From: Flavobacterium sasangense DSM 21067
Lineage (GTDB): Bacteria > Bacteroidota > Bacteroidia > Flavobacteriales > Flavobacteriaceae
NCBI RefSeq assembly: GCF_000686885.1
Contig: NZ_JMLU01000001.1
Location: 186,001 to 250,000, forward strand
Length of the DNA: 64,000 bases
Direction of reading: 5' to 3'
Made by a program: the position numbers and the translations under genes. The notes beneath the pieces were generated by a model. That model was not told the origin of the DNA. It saw only the letters and a list, made by a program, of their open reading frames with translations, and did not search any database. Shown here piece after piece: positions 7,794 to 16,507 of the stretch. Position 1 is the first letter of the stretch, and each line of letters opens with the position of its first letter.

Positions 7794-9119
7794 TTATTCT
7801 CCGTACATTTCTTTGATGAATTGCTCGTAATTTACTTCTTTCGTTTTAGCTTTTACTTTTTCTTTGTAAAGACCTAACATTTTTTCGCTCATTACTTGTT
7901 CTGATAAACGTTTCACCTCGTCTTGGTTTGACATTACGCGAGCTACAATTCCGTTAATTTCATCTTCTGATGGATTTAATTGACCAAATTGTGCCATTTG
8001 TTTCTTAATTAAATCAGCAGTATGTGCTTTTAAATCTTCGAAAGTGATTTGTAAATTGTTATCAGCCATTACTTTTCCTTCGATTAATTGGAAACGTAAT
8101 CCTTTTTCAGATCTTGCGAATTCTTCTTCTGCTTGTTCAGCAGTTAAAGGTGTTTCACCTACATTTTGAATCCATCTTTTTAAGAATTCTGCTGGCAAAT
8201 CGAATTTTGTAGTTTCGATTAAGAATTCTGTAACATCGTTTAAGAATTTTTGATCTGCTTGTTGCGCAAATTGTGCTTCAGCATCTTCTTTGATTCTAGC
8301 TTTTAAATCTTCAACTGAAGAAAGAACTCCAGGTCCGAATAATTTATCTAATAATTCTTGGTTTAATTCTGCTTTTTCAACCGAATTGATTTCTTCAATT
8401 GTAAAATCAACATTGATATCTAAACCATGAACATCATCATGACCTACTTTTAAGTAATCCATTAATTTATGATCATCGTCAAATAAACCTTTTGTTCCGA
8501 TAGTTACAACATCACCTACTTTTTTACCAATGAATGCTTTTGCTGCTTTTTTATCAGCAAAAATATCTAAACCAAAGTTAGCTGGAGCGTTGATTCCTTT
8601 TTCTTCATTTGTAAAAGTTCCTCTTACTTCGAAGTCTGCTTTTACTTCAGATTGAGAAATTAATTTTCCGTATTGTTTTTGGATTCTTTCTACTTGCTCA
8701 TTCAACATTTTATCATCAGCAATAACGTTGAATTTTGTAACATTATTTTTAGCTGTTAAGTCTACTGAAAACTGAGGCGCTAATCCTAACTCGAAATCAA
8801 ATGATAAGTTATCATTATCCCAATTGAAATCTTCTGTTACTTTTGGAAGTGGATTACCCAAAATATCTAATTTCTCGGCTACTAAATAATCATTTAAAGA
8901 CGATTGTAAAATTTTGTTTACTTCATCTAACAACACAGCTTTACCATATTGTTTTTGAATTAAACTCATTGGAACTCCACCTTTTCTAAAACCTGGAACC
9001 GATGCATTTTTTCTATAGTCAGCTAATACTTTTTCTACTTTATCTGAATAATCTTCTTTCGTAATTGCTACCGTTACAATAGCATTTAAATCATCAACTT
9101 GCGTTTTTGTAATGTTCAT
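7794..9119 (-). CDS. tig: Trigger factor
   Basis: 441 residues. The N-terminal ribosome-binding signature is present as GFRKGGVP (43-50) followed by MSLIQKQYGK. The middle region stands where the FKBP-type peptidyl-prolyl isomerase domain lies but is divergent, as in other Bacteroidota. The long helical C-terminal arm ends VNYEQFIKEMYGE. It is a ribosome-bound chaperone that meets nascent chains. It lies upstream of clpP and clpX, the classical order, but with an intervening terminator. Confidence 0.93.
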   Translation of the reverse strand: MNITKTQVDDLNAIVTVAITKEDYSDKVEKVLADYRKNASVPGFRKGGVPMSLIQKQYGKAVLLDEVNKILQSSLNDYLVAEKLDILGNPLPKVTEDFNWDNDNLSFDFELGLAPQFSVDLTAKNNVTKFNVIADDKMLNEQVERIQKQYGKLISQSEVKADFEVRGTFTNEEKGINAPANFGLDIFADKKAAKAFIGKKVGDVVTIGTKGLFDDDHKLMDYLKVGHDDVHGLDINVDFTIEEINSVEKAELNQELLDKLFGPGVLSSVEDLKARIKEDAEAQFAQQADQKFLNDVTEFLIETTKFDLPAEFLKRWIQNVGETPLTAEQAEEEFARSEKGLRFQLIEGKVMADNNLQITFEDLKAHTADLIKKQMAQFGQLNPSEDEINGIVARVMSNQDEVKRLSEQVMSEKMLGLYKEKVKAKTKEVNYEQFIKEMYGE

Positions 9120-9146
9120 TATTTCTTTTGTTTAAGTACCATAAAA

Positions 9147-9183
9147 TTTGGGTTGCAAAATTATAGAATTTTTGCAACCCAAA
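9147..9183 (-). terminator. Hairpin terminator overlapping the tig promoter
   Basis: A perfect 14-bp stem (9147-9160 with 9170-9183) and a 9-nt loop, followed on the minus strand by TTTTAT. It ends the transcript from the gene at 9221-9565. The stem and loop also contain a TAnnTTTG element for tig. Confidence 0.7.
9156..9163 (-). promoter_or_regulatory. -7 element for tig
   Basis: Minus-strand TAATTTTG, 36 nt upstream of the tig start, with TTTG on the same strand at 9183-9180 (16-nt spacing, slightly short). It sits inside the terminator hairpin. Confidence 0.45.
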
Positions 9184-9220
9184 CAAGTTTTTAATTTACT
9201 GAAATTCAATTCGCTAAAAA

Positions 9221-9565
9221 TTAATCCTCACTAACAAAGATTTTATTTAAAATTGACTGAATAATAGACAACAAGACACTAAACAAAAGTGCATCTACAA
9301 ATCCATCAACTCGAAACTCTACAATAAAATAATCGCAGATTAAAATTATTATAGCATTGATTACCAATAAGAATAAACCAAGTGTAAAAAAAGTTACTGG
9401 AATAGTAAGCAATACTAAAATAGGCTTTAAAAATGTATTCAAAAGACCTAAAACTACTGCAACTAACAAAGCTCCAGTTAAATCAGTAACATGAACACCT
9501 GGTAAAAAATAAGACAGCACAAAAACTACTATTGTACTAATAAGAAGTTTAATTAATAAATTCAT
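9221..9565 (-). CDS. Phage-holin superfamily IV (YvlD-like) membrane protein
   Basis: 114 residues with four hydrophobic segments (about 5-20, 30-50, 56-80 and 88-106) and the conserved pattern GLLNTFLKPILVLLTIPVTF followed by TLGLF and NA. This is the DUF360/PF04020 family, named holin-like only by distant similarity; members are chromosomal inner-membrane proteins of unknown function. No prophage genes are nearby. It is flanked by terminators on both sides, so it is a single-gene unit. Confidence 0.8.
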   Translation of the reverse strand: MNLLIKLLISTIVVFVLSYFLPGVHVTDLTGALLVAVVLGLLNTFLKPILVLLTIPVTFFTLGLFLLVINAIIILICDYFIVEFRVDGFVDALLFSVLLSIIQSILNKIFVSED

Positions 9566-9593
9566 TTTATCTTTTTTAGAAATTTAAAATTAC

Positions 9594-9624
9594 AAAAAAA
9601 GGCATCAATAATGATGCCTTTTTT
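9594..9624 (-). terminator. Terminator of the fadL-type/SGNH operon
   Basis: Stem ggcatca (9601-9607) with tgatgcc (9612-9618), extended by A/T pairs and with a U-run on the minus strand at 9600-9594. Confidence 0.8.
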
Positions 9625-9642
9625 AACTATTTTTTTTCAAAT

Positions 9643-11187
9643 TTAATTTGAACCTACAATATTAATTCCTGGGAAAGAACCCGCATTATGTAATGGTAAG
9701 TTTGAATTATAATGACGATTAATTACTTTAATTATTTCATTTGCAATTACAGCGTATCCACGAGCATTAGGATGAACTCCATCTAATGAAAATAGTACTT
9801 TCCATTCATTTGCAACTCCACTAAAATAATTAGCCGTGTAAACTTGACCAGTTTCAATTCTTAAACCACCTACTAATTGATTCATTATTTGATTCATGTC
9901 TGCTACCGCTAAACCATTAGCATTAGCAATTGAAACAATAGCCGCATTATATGCTGCAGTAGCGTTTGCTACTTTTGCTTTTTCATTAGCTGTCAACACC
10001 CATTTATTAGAAAGTGGTACACTCACTCCATTAATTAATGATGCATTTCCACCAACTAAAGTACCAATAAAAGAACTTGCAGGTAAAACTATTAAATCTT
10101 GTGAAGTAGTCATTCTATAAGAAGGTATTCCCAATCCAGATAAATCCGTTAAATCGCTATCAACTATTACAACAGGATTTTTTCCTGCAACAAAGTTAAC
10201 TTTTCTTTTCAATCTTTCTTGATTCGTAATTAAACCATTCGAAAAAGCCAAATCTAAACCACCATTATATGCAGCATAAACACTATTCAATTGAGCTGCA
10301 GTTGCATTATCTAAAGGAACTGGATTAAACGGAACTGTCGTAAAATAAGGAATAGATGTTACACTTGGAACTGTCGCTACAACTCCTTTAGCTCCACCTG
10401 AGATTAAAGTGTTAACTATAGTTGAATAAACACTTGCAAACACATTAGCATTCGTAATATCATTACTTCCATAAGTTGCTGGATTCAAATTTCCTGTAAC
10501 ATTATGGTCATCTGCAGGAGTTACTCCGTCTGATTTTGCACCACCGTTAGTAGCATAAGCTAAAACATCATTAGCTCCAATCCAATTGGTAAAGAAAGTT
10601 GGATTTTTCGACATAGCATCTCCTAAAACTGTAGCAGATGGAGAAGTTGCATGTCTAACAAAATAAGGATTTGATTGCCCTAAAGCCACACCAGCAATGT
10701 TTCCATAACCTGGCGCCAATAAATGAAACGATTTTGCTCCAGGAACCCCCATGTTATTATATGCCGTTTGTTGTAAAGGATTCGAAATTTCAATATCAAC
10801 AGGTCCTGACATATCTGCAGTACCTCCAATATACTCTACTCCTCCAGCACTTGCATCAATAATTCTTCTAGTTCCTGAAATAATGTTTCCATATAACTTT
10901 AATCCCCCAAAACCACTAACATCATCTGCATATGATGGTTGAGTAAATGCTCCACCACCAACAAGAGCAAATTTTTGAGCTAAAAGATTAGGAAATGAAT
11001 ACGTTTGCCCTACTCTAGAAACCGTCCCATCCATATAACCTGCAGTTAATGAATTTCCAACTGCTACATAGGTTGAAAAGTCAGCATCACCCGAAGTATA
11101 ATTTGCATTTACTTCATTTTCAAATTCTGGTTCACACGAAGCAAAACCAGCAGCTAAAACAGCTAAATATATAAATTTATTTTTCAT
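9643..11187 (-). CDS. SGNH/GDSL-type hydrolase lipoprotein
   Basis: 514 residues with a lipoprotein signal (FASC, Cys18). SGNH block I is GNSLTAG (44-50, Ser46 nucleophile), block II is the Gly in NMGVPGAKSFHL, block III is GANDVLAY and block V is DGVHPNARGY (Asp469, His472). The long central part is extra compared with minimal SGNH enzymes. The predicted activity is an esterase or lipase on the cell envelope; the substrate is unknown. It follows a FadL-type porin gene by 17 nt, a pairing that suggests the lipoprotein releases fatty acids or other hydrophobic products that the porin takes up. Confidence 0.85.
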   Translation of the reverse strand: MKNKFIYLAVLAAGFASCEPEFENEVNANYTSGDADFSTYVAVGNSLTAGYMDGTVSRVGQTYSFPNLLAQKFALVGGGAFTQPSYADDVSGFGGLKLYGNIISGTRRIIDASAGGVEYIGGTADMSGPVDIEISNPLQQTAYNNMGVPGAKSFHLLAPGYGNIAGVALGQSNPYFVRHATSPSATVLGDAMSKNPTFFTNWIGANDVLAYATNGGAKSDGVTPADDHNVTGNLNPATYGSNDITNANVFASVYSTIVNTLISGGAKGVVATVPSVTSIPYFTTVPFNPVPLDNATAAQLNSVYAAYNGGLDLAFSNGLITNQERLKRKVNFVAGKNPVVIVDSDLTDLSGLGIPSYRMTTSQDLIVLPASSFIGTLVGGNASLINGVSVPLSNKWVLTANEKAKVANATAAYNAAIVSIANANGLAVADMNQIMNQLVGGLRIETGQVYTANYFSGVANEWKVLFSLDGVHPNARGYAVIANEIIKVINRHYNSNLPLHNAGSFPGINIVGSN

Positions 11188-11204
11188 TTTTCTTTAAGTT
11201 TAAA

Positions 11205-12452
11205 TTAGAAACCGTAAGTTATACCAATACCTGGTGAGAAAACAACTGATTTATATGTCCCTCCAAAGTCAGGATTTGGCTGTCCAGATATTGGATCAGT
11301 TGAATGATTATATGAATTATCAATTTCATCAAAATGTAAATACAAGAATGAGAAATCAACACCTAACTTACTATTTACTTGATATGTTAAACCACCTGTA
11401 TATCCCATTGAGTCATTTCTTGGAGTTTCTGGAGCAAAATAACCATCTTGAACTGGACTTTCATCAAAATAATAACCTGCTCTAAAAGTAAATTTATCAT
11501 TTGCTTTATATTGAGTACCAACTCTATAAGTACTTACATTTTGATAATTTCTTGGATTTAATGATTCTGTACCATTTCCAAATGTTACATCTAAAGCTTC
11601 ATAAGCGCTCCACATTGTTCTATTATAGTCAAAAGCTAATAACCATTTATCTGTAACTTGATAAGACAATCCCACTGTTAATTCAGCTGGCAAAGGTAAA
11701 TCTGCATTAAATGTTGTGTTTGCTAATGGGTTAAAAGTTGGTGTGTCATTATAAATTGCATCTCCATCGCGAGCCTCCATGATAATTTCAGAACGGTAAT
11801 TCATACCAATTCTTAATTTATCTGTTGGATTGAACATGAAACCAGCTGTATAACCCCATGCCGTAATTCCTTTTGCATCAATTGTTACATCTGAAGGTTG
11901 ACCATCATCAGAAAGCAATGGATTCATTGAAAGATTTCTATTTAAATTAACTGAACCTGAAGCGTAAATAACACCACCACCTAAACTAAAGTGCTCTCCC
12001 ATTCTAATTGAAACCGAAGGTTGAACAAAAATTGCTTGTAAATCAATATTATTAACTAAATGAGCCCCTTCCCAATCTTGATCCCAATCAACTGCACTAC
12101 CATAAGGAGTGTACACCGCTAAACCAGCTGTTAACCAATCATTCAATTTATAAGTTGCATAAACACTAAAAGGAGTTCCTACATTTTTACTTTCTGCAGT
12201 CCAATTATAAGTTGAATTTTGAAATTTAACATTTGCAAATAAAGCATTCGCTCCAACAGACAAGTTGAATTTTTTGTCTAAATAAACCATACCCGCTGGA
12301 TTGAAAAATGCAACCTCAGCACTATTAACTACAGCAACACCCGTGTGCCCCATAGCCAATTGCTTTTGACCTTGAATACTTACTCTATATCCACCTGCAA
12401 AAGCAGTAGAGCCAGCCAAAGCCAATAATGTTAAAGAAAGTAATTTTCTCAT
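11205..12452 (-). CDS. OmpP1/FadL/TodX family outer-membrane transporter
   Basis: 415 residues from the start chosen here. The signal peptide is MRKLLSLTLLALAGSTAFAG, and the mature N-terminus GGYRVSIQGQKQLAMGHTG with VNSAEVAFFNPAGM is diagnostic of FadL-type 14-strand barrels whose N-terminal hatch plugs the pore. The C-terminus ends in an aromatic residue (GITYGF). An upstream in-frame ATG at 12500 falls within the -7 promoter element, so the start at 12452 is preferred. It probably imports long-chain fatty acids or other hydrophobic molecules and is co-transcribed with the SGNH lipoprotein gene. Confidence 0.88.
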   Translation of the reverse strand: MRKLLSLTLLALAGSTAFAGGYRVSIQGQKQLAMGHTGVAVVNSAEVAFFNPAGMVYLDKKFNLSVGANALFANVKFQNSTYNWTAESKNVGTPFSVYATYKLNDWLTAGLAVYTPYGSAVDWDQDWEGAHLVNNIDLQAIFVQPSVSIRMGEHFSLGGGVIYASGSVNLNRNLSMNPLLSDDGQPSDVTIDAKGITAWGYTAGFMFNPTDKLRIGMNYRSEIIMEARDGDAIYNDTPTFNPLANTTFNADLPLPAELTVGLSYQVTDKWLLAFDYNRTMWSAYEALDVTFGNGTESLNPRNYQNVSTYRVGTQYKANDKFTFRAGYYFDESPVQDGYFAPETPRNDSMGYTGGLTYQVNSKLGVDFSFLYLHFDEIDNSYNHSTDPISGQPNPDFGGTYKSVVFSPGIGITYGF

Positions 12453-12497
12453 AATGTAAAATGTGTTAGTTTTTCTTTGTTTGTAAAATCTTAACCT

Positions 12498-12528
12498 CAA
12501 AATTAAAACAAATTATGAATTTTACAAA
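12498..12528 (-). promoter_or_regulatory. Consensus promoter of the fadL-type/SGNH operon
   Basis: On the minus strand TTTG (12528-12525), 19 nt, then TAATTTTG (12505-12498): an exact match to the Bacteroidota -33/-7 consensus. It fixes the start codon of the porin gene at 12452. Confidence 0.75.
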
Positions 12529-12540
12529 TTTTTTAACAAA

Positions 12541-12562
12541 AAAATTATGCATGCATAATTTT
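12541..12562 (-). terminator. Perfect 22-bp palindrome, probable terminator
   Basis: Two 11-bp arms meet with no spacer around the central tgcatgca. On the minus strand it is followed by a seven-T run, 8 nt past the stop of the esterase gene, so it can act as that gene's terminator. A protein-binding site is also possible. Confidence 0.6.
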
Positions 12563-12570
12563 TTGCCCTT

Positions 12571-13335
12571 TTATTTAATAAAATCTATTACATACAAATA
12601 AAAATCTTTTGGATTTTCAGCATGCAACCAATGTCCTGCATTTTTTACCGTTTCAATTTTTGCTTTTGGAAAATGATGATAGATTGTTTCAAAATCACCA
12701 TCTAAAATGTAATCTGATTTATCTCCTCTTAAAAAAAGAGCCTCTTTACTAAAAGTGTTTTCAAAAGGCAAAGCTGTTCCGATAGTTTCGATTTTTTCAT
12801 TAAAAACTTTTAGATTGAAACGAAATGCAAGTTGCTCTTGAGAAGCCCAATATAAATTTTTCAGTAAAAACTGTCGGGTTCCGAAATCTTTAATGTATCC
12901 TGCAACAATTTCTTCCACTTCTCCTCTACTCGGTTTTTTAGCAAAATCAACTGCATTCAATGCTGCCAAAATGGTTTGGTGATGTGGCGCATAATATTTT
13001 GGACCAATATCCGCTACTATTAATTTAGAAACCAATTCAGGATAAGTTGTTGCTAAAAGCATTGCAACTTTTCCGCCCATCGAATGCCCGATAATATTGA
13101 TATCTTTTAAATTATGATAATCACAATATTTCTTAACATCTTCTACCATAATATCATATGAAAATTCTTCGGAATGAAAACTTTTACCGTGATTTCGTAA
13201 ATCTAAAGCATGAACTTGGAAGCCTTCATTAGCAAATTGAGTTCCTAAAGTTTTCCAATTGTCTGACATCCCTAAAAAACCATGGATAATCACTAACGGT
13301 TTTCCTTCGCCTTCTATTCTTGAATGCAACAACAT
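12571..13335 (-). CDS. Alpha/beta hydrolase, YbfF-like esterase
   Basis: 254 residues. LVIIHGFLGMSDNW (14-27) holds the oxyanion-hole HGFLG, Ser85 lies in the nucleophile elbow GHSMGG, an Asp lies in RGDKSDYI (205 or 208) and the catalytic His is H235 in NAGHWLHAENP. This pattern matches the short-chain acyl esterase group that includes E. coli YbfF. It follows pdxJ with a 1-nt gap, so the two are co-transcribed. The natural substrate is not evident. Confidence 0.85.
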   Translation of the reverse strand: MLLHSRIEGEGKPLVIIHGFLGMSDNWKTLGTQFANEGFQVHALDLRNHGKSFHSEEFSYDIMVEDVKKYCDYHNLKDINIIGHSMGGKVAMLLATTYPELVSKLIVADIGPKYYAPHHQTILAALNAVDFAKKPSRGEVEEIVAGYIKDFGTRQFLLKNLYWASQEQLAFRFNLKVFNEKIETIGTALPFENTFSKEALFLRGDKSDYILDGDFETIYHHFPKAKIETVKNAGHWLHAENPKDFYLYVIDFIK

Positions 13336-13336
13336 C

Positions 13337-14050
13337 TTATTTCAATTTTTGAAGATACATATTCACTACATTTTCCAATCCTAAATATAAAGATTCTGAA
13401 ATTAAAGCATGACCAATCGAAACTTCAAGCAAACCAGGAATATTATCTTTAAAAAACTTAATATTTTCCAAACTCAAATCATGTCCTGCATTAATTCCTA
13501 ATCCTAGTTCATTCGCCTTGATTGCCGCTTTTACGTATGGCTCAATCCCTTTTTTGTTTCCCAAACCATATTCGTGCGCGAAAGATTCGGTATACAATTC
13601 GATTCTTTCTGTGCCAGTTGCTTTTGCACCTTCAATCATTTTTTCATCGGCATCTACAAAAATAGAAGTTCGGATTCCATTTCTTTGAAATTCTTGAATT
13701 ACCTCCACTAAATAGGATTGATGTTTTATTGTATCCCAACCTGCATTTGAAGTTAATGCTCCAATAGCATCAGGAACCAAAGTCACTTGAGTAGGTTTGC
13801 ACTCTAAAACCAAATCAATAAAATTATGTTGTGGATTTCCTTCAATATTATATTCGGTGTAAACTACCGATTTTAAATCGCGAGCATCTTGATAGCGAAT
13901 GTGTCTTTCATCAGGTCTTGGATGAATGGTGATTCCATCAGCACCAAATTGCTGAATGTCTTTTGCAACTTTCAATAAATCAGGCACATTTCCTCCTCTT
14001 GAATTACGAAGCGTGGCTATTTTGTTGATATTTACGGATAACTTTGTCAT
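13337..14050 (-). CDS. pdxJ: Pyridoxine 5'-phosphate synthase PdxJ
   Basis: 237 residues from ATG at 14050, giving the typical N-terminus MTKLSVNINKIATLRNSRGG. Other family blocks are GADGITIHPRPDERHI, TLVPDAIGALTSNAGWD, RTSIFVDADEKMIEGAKATG, RIELYTESFA, LGINAGHDLSLEN and EVSIGHALI. It condenses 1-deoxy-xylulose phosphate with amino-acetone phosphate to make pyridoxine 5'-phosphate in vitamin B6 biosynthesis. A longer in-frame reading back to 14143 adds an atypical hydrophobic stretch and overlaps the promoter, so it was rejected. Divergent from the CBS gene. Confidence 0.95.
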   Translation of the reverse strand: MTKLSVNINKIATLRNSRGGNVPDLLKVAKDIQQFGADGITIHPRPDERHIRYQDARDLKSVVYTEYNIEGNPQHNFIDLVLECKPTQVTLVPDAIGALTSNAGWDTIKHQSYLVEVIQEFQRNGIRTSIFVDADEKMIEGAKATGTERIELYTESFAHEYGLGNKKGIEPYVKAAIKANELGLGINAGHDLSLENIKFFKDNIPGLLEVSIGHALISESLYLGLENVVNMYLQKLK

Positions 14051-14068
14051 AATAATTTTTAATTTATA

Positions 14069-14076
14069 CAAAAATA
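14069..14076 (-). promoter_or_regulatory. -7 element for pdxJ
   Basis: Minus-strand TATTTTTG, 18 nt upstream of the pdxJ start at 14050. No clear TTG at -33. Confidence 0.45.
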
Positions 14077-14144
14077 CAAAGTATAAGTTAGCTAGCATGT
14101 GGTATTTTTTGATTATTTTGCGATATATTTTCATCCCATCCACA

Positions 14145-14804
14145 ATGAATAATTTAACAAGCTACATCAATAACGAAATAAAACCGCTAAAACACACCGA
14201 TTCTATCGCTGAAGCACAGGATTTATTTTTGGATTTTCCTTACACACATTTTCCAGTTACCGAAGATGGTATATATATAGGATGCGTTAGTAAAGAAAAT
14301 GTAGAACTTTTAAATAGCAATGCCATTATTAATGATAGTCGATTTCATTTTGAACGTTTTTTTGTTCGCACAACAACAATTTGGCTTGATGTTTTAGAAA
14401 TTTTTGCCAAAAATGAAAGCAACTTAATTCCGGTTTTAGATGACAAAAATACTTATTTAGGATATTACGAACTTGAAGATGTAATTCGATTTTTTCATGA
14501 AACGCCATTCTTAAAAGAAGAAGGCGGAATTATTGTCGTAGAAAAAGAATCGGATAAATTTTCTATGAGTCAAGTAGCTCAAATTATTGAAAGTAATAAT
14601 GCTAAAATTTTAGGATTATTTATTTCGAATGTTGTAGGAAATAAAGTAGAAATTACTACAAAAATAAGTCAAAGTGGTTTAAATGATATTATTCAAACAT
14701 TTAGACGTTATGAATATGAAATTATTTCGGAACATCAGGAAGATTCTTATTTAAATAGCTTAAAAGAACGTTCAGATTACTTAGACAAATACTTAAATAT
14801 TTAA
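14145..14804 (+). CDS. CBS domain protein
   Basis: 219 residues from ATG at 14145. The first about 130 residues are a CBS pair (AQDLFLDFPYTHFPVTEDGIY; NLIPVLDDKNTYLGYYELED), which typically binds adenine nucleotides. The last about 80 residues (ISNVVGNKVEITTKISQSG) look like an ACT-type fold, an arrangement seen in AcuB-like proteins. It precedes nadK by 11 nt, so it is probably co-transcribed; a nucleotide-sensing role next to NAD kinase is attractive but only inferred. An earlier in-frame start inside pdxJ was rejected because of the overlap. Confidence 0.8.
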   Translation: MNNLTSYINNEIKPLKHTDSIAEAQDLFLDFPYTHFPVTEDGIYIGCVSKENVELLNSNAIINDSRFHFERFFVRTTTIWLDVLEIFAKNESNLIPVLDDKNTYLGYYELEDVIRFFHETPFLKEEGGIIVVEKESDKFSMSQVAQIIESNNAKILGLFISNVVGNKVEITTKISQSGLNDIIQTFRRYEYEIISEHQEDSYLNSLKERSDYLDKYLNI

Positions 14805-14815
14805 AATAGATCGTA

Positions 14816-15700
14816 ATGAAAATAGCATTATTTGGTCAATATTATCAAAATAGTACGGCAGAAACGGTTCAAAAAGTAGTGGCTTTTTTAGAATCAAAAG
14901 AGATTGAAATTGCTTTTGAAGCACATTTTTTAGACATTTTAAAAGAAAAAAATATCGTTTCAAAAAACTACGAAACCTATTCCTGCCACAAAACATTAAA
15001 TAATGATTTTAAAGCTTTAATAAGTATTGGTGGCGACGGAACCATTTTAAAAGCAGCCACTTTTGTTAGAGATAAAAACATTCCCATTATAGGAATTAAT
15101 GCCGGAAGATTAGGTTTCTTAGCAACTATTCAATTTGATAATATTGAACCTCTTTTACAAAAATTATTAGACAATGACTATGCTATTTCTAAGAGAAGTT
15201 TATTGAGCATTGAAACTACTCCCGAATACGATAATTTTAGAGAATTAGATTTTGCTCTAAACGAAGTTACGGTTGCAAGAAAAGATACCACTTCGATGAT
15301 TACTATTATTACGTATTTAAATGGGGAATACCTTACATCCTATTGGGCAGATGGTTTAATCGTTTCGACTCCAACTGGTTCAACTGGATATTCACTAAGT
15401 TGCGGCGGACCTGTTCTTACTCCAAATGTAGAAAGCTTAGTTATAACTCCAATGGCACCTCACAATTTAAATGCCAGACCATTAGTAATAACTGATGATA
15501 TGGAAATTGAGCTTCGAATTTCGGGTCGAGAAGAACAATTTTTAATTTCATTAGATTCCAGAATATCGGCAGTTTCAAAAGACACGATTGTTAAAATTAA
15601 AAAATCACCTTTTACCATTTCAATCATTGAATTTAAAGAAGAATCATTCCTAAATACGATTCGAAAAAAACTACTTTGGGGAGAAGACAAAAGAAATTAA
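14816..15700 (+). CDS. nadK: NAD kinase
   Basis: 294 residues. GGDGT (72-76, catalytic Asp74), NAGRLGFLAT, LNEVTVARKD, the ADGLIVSTPTGSTGYSLSCG nucleotide-binding block and ITPMAPHNLNARPLVI are all present and in order. It phosphorylates NAD to NADP in the cytoplasm. It lies between a CBS protein and the DUF6089/uppS/bamA run. Confidence 0.96.
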   Translation: MKIALFGQYYQNSTAETVQKVVAFLESKEIEIAFEAHFLDILKEKNIVSKNYETYSCHKTLNNDFKALISIGGDGTILKAATFVRDKNIPIIGINAGRLGFLATIQFDNIEPLLQKLLDNDYAISKRSLLSIETTPEYDNFRELDFALNEVTVARKDTTSMITIITYLNGEYLTSYWADGLIVSTPTGSTGYSLSCGGPVLTPNVESLVITPMAPHNLNARPLVITDDMEIELRISGREEQFLISLDSRISAVSKDTIVKIKKSPFTISIIEFKEESFLNTIRKKLLWGEDKRN

Positions 15701-15796
15701 CACCTTTATTATATCATTTTTCGTTTTTTAACGTTTTTAGTTTATCAAAAGACAACAAAAAAATCCTTTAAAATAGGGATAAGAAGTCATTATTGT

Positions 15797-15804
15797 TATA
15801 TTTG
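15797..15804 (+). promoter_or_regulatory. -7 element for the DUF6089/uppS/bamA operon
   Basis: TATATTTG followed by CA, 16 nt before the ATG at 15821. No convincing -33 TTG. Confidence 0.5.
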
Positions 15805-15820
15805 CAAACTATTTTAAAAA

Positions 15821-16504
15821 ATGAAGTACTTTTTAATCTATATATCGCTGATTTTCTGCGGGTTTAGCACACATGCTCAAATAAACGAATTAGGTGTATT
15901 TGTTGGTGGTGTTAATTATATTGGTGATGTTGGTCCAACGACCTATATCGCGCCAAATGAACCTGCAATTGGAATTTTATATAAATGGAACAGAAGTCCT
16001 CGCCATGCTTATCGTTTTTCATATACCCAAGGTAGTTTGAAATCGAAAGATACAGACAGCGATGTTCCAAGTAGAAACCTAAGAGGAAATTCATTTGAAA
16101 ATAGCGTAAAAGAATTTTCTGCTGGATTAGAATTTAATTTTATGGATTTTGATTTACATGATTCTAAAACAAAGGTTTCTCCTTATGTTTACAGTGGTGT
16201 AAGTTATTTTATTTATGATGAAATTTACATATTAGGCAATACAAGCCATGTCGATTATCAAAGTAGTGCTTTTGCTATACCAATGGTGATAGGATTAAAA
16301 GGTCGATTTTTTCAGAATTTTGTAATTGGTGCCGAAATAGGATTTCGATATACATTTACTGACAATTTAGACGGAAGTAATCCCAAAAATAACAATTTTG
16401 AAACGTTGCGTTTTGGGAATTTAAATAGTAATGATTGGTATGTATTTACCGGTTTAACATTAACATACACATTTGGCAAAAACCCTTGTTTTTGCGCAGA
16501 ATAA
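15821..16504 (+). CDS. DUF6089 family outer-membrane beta-barrel protein
   Basis: 227 residues with signal peptide ending STHAQ. The mature part begins NELGVFVGGVNYIGDVG and continues with alternating amphipathic strands (YRFSYTQGSLKS, FSAGLEFNFMDFDLH, SPYVYSGVSYFIYDE, IGAEIGFRYTFTDNLDG) and a C-terminal strand LTLTYTFG, as in small 8-strand barrels. It matches the DUF6089 family, which in Flavobacteriaceae sits just before uppS and bamA. Function unknown. Stop codon 3 nt before the uppS start, so co-transcribed. Confidence 0.8.
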   Translation: MKYFLIYISLIFCGFSTHAQINELGVFVGGVNYIGDVGPTTYIAPNEPAIGILYKWNRSPRHAYRFSYTQGSLKSKDTDSDVPSRNLRGNSFENSVKEFSAGLEFNFMDFDLHDSKTKVSPYVYSGVSYFIYDEIYILGNTSHVDYQSSAFAIPMVIGLKGRFFQNFVIGAEIGFRYTFTDNLDGSNPKNNNFETLRFGNLNSNDWYVFTGLTLTYTFGKNPCFCAE

Positions 16505-16507
16505 AAA

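Noticed and set aside
9221..9565. Prophage remnant because of a phage-holin label
   Set aside because: The family is chromosomal and widespread; no integrase, lysis or structural phage genes are near.
12453..12500. Upstream ATG at 12500 for the FadL-type gene
   Set aside because: It lies in the -7 promoter element and the internal start gives a normal signal peptide.
14051..14143. Extended pdxJ N-terminus
   Set aside because: The added residues are unlike the family and overlap the promoter; the start at 14050 gives the standard N-terminus.
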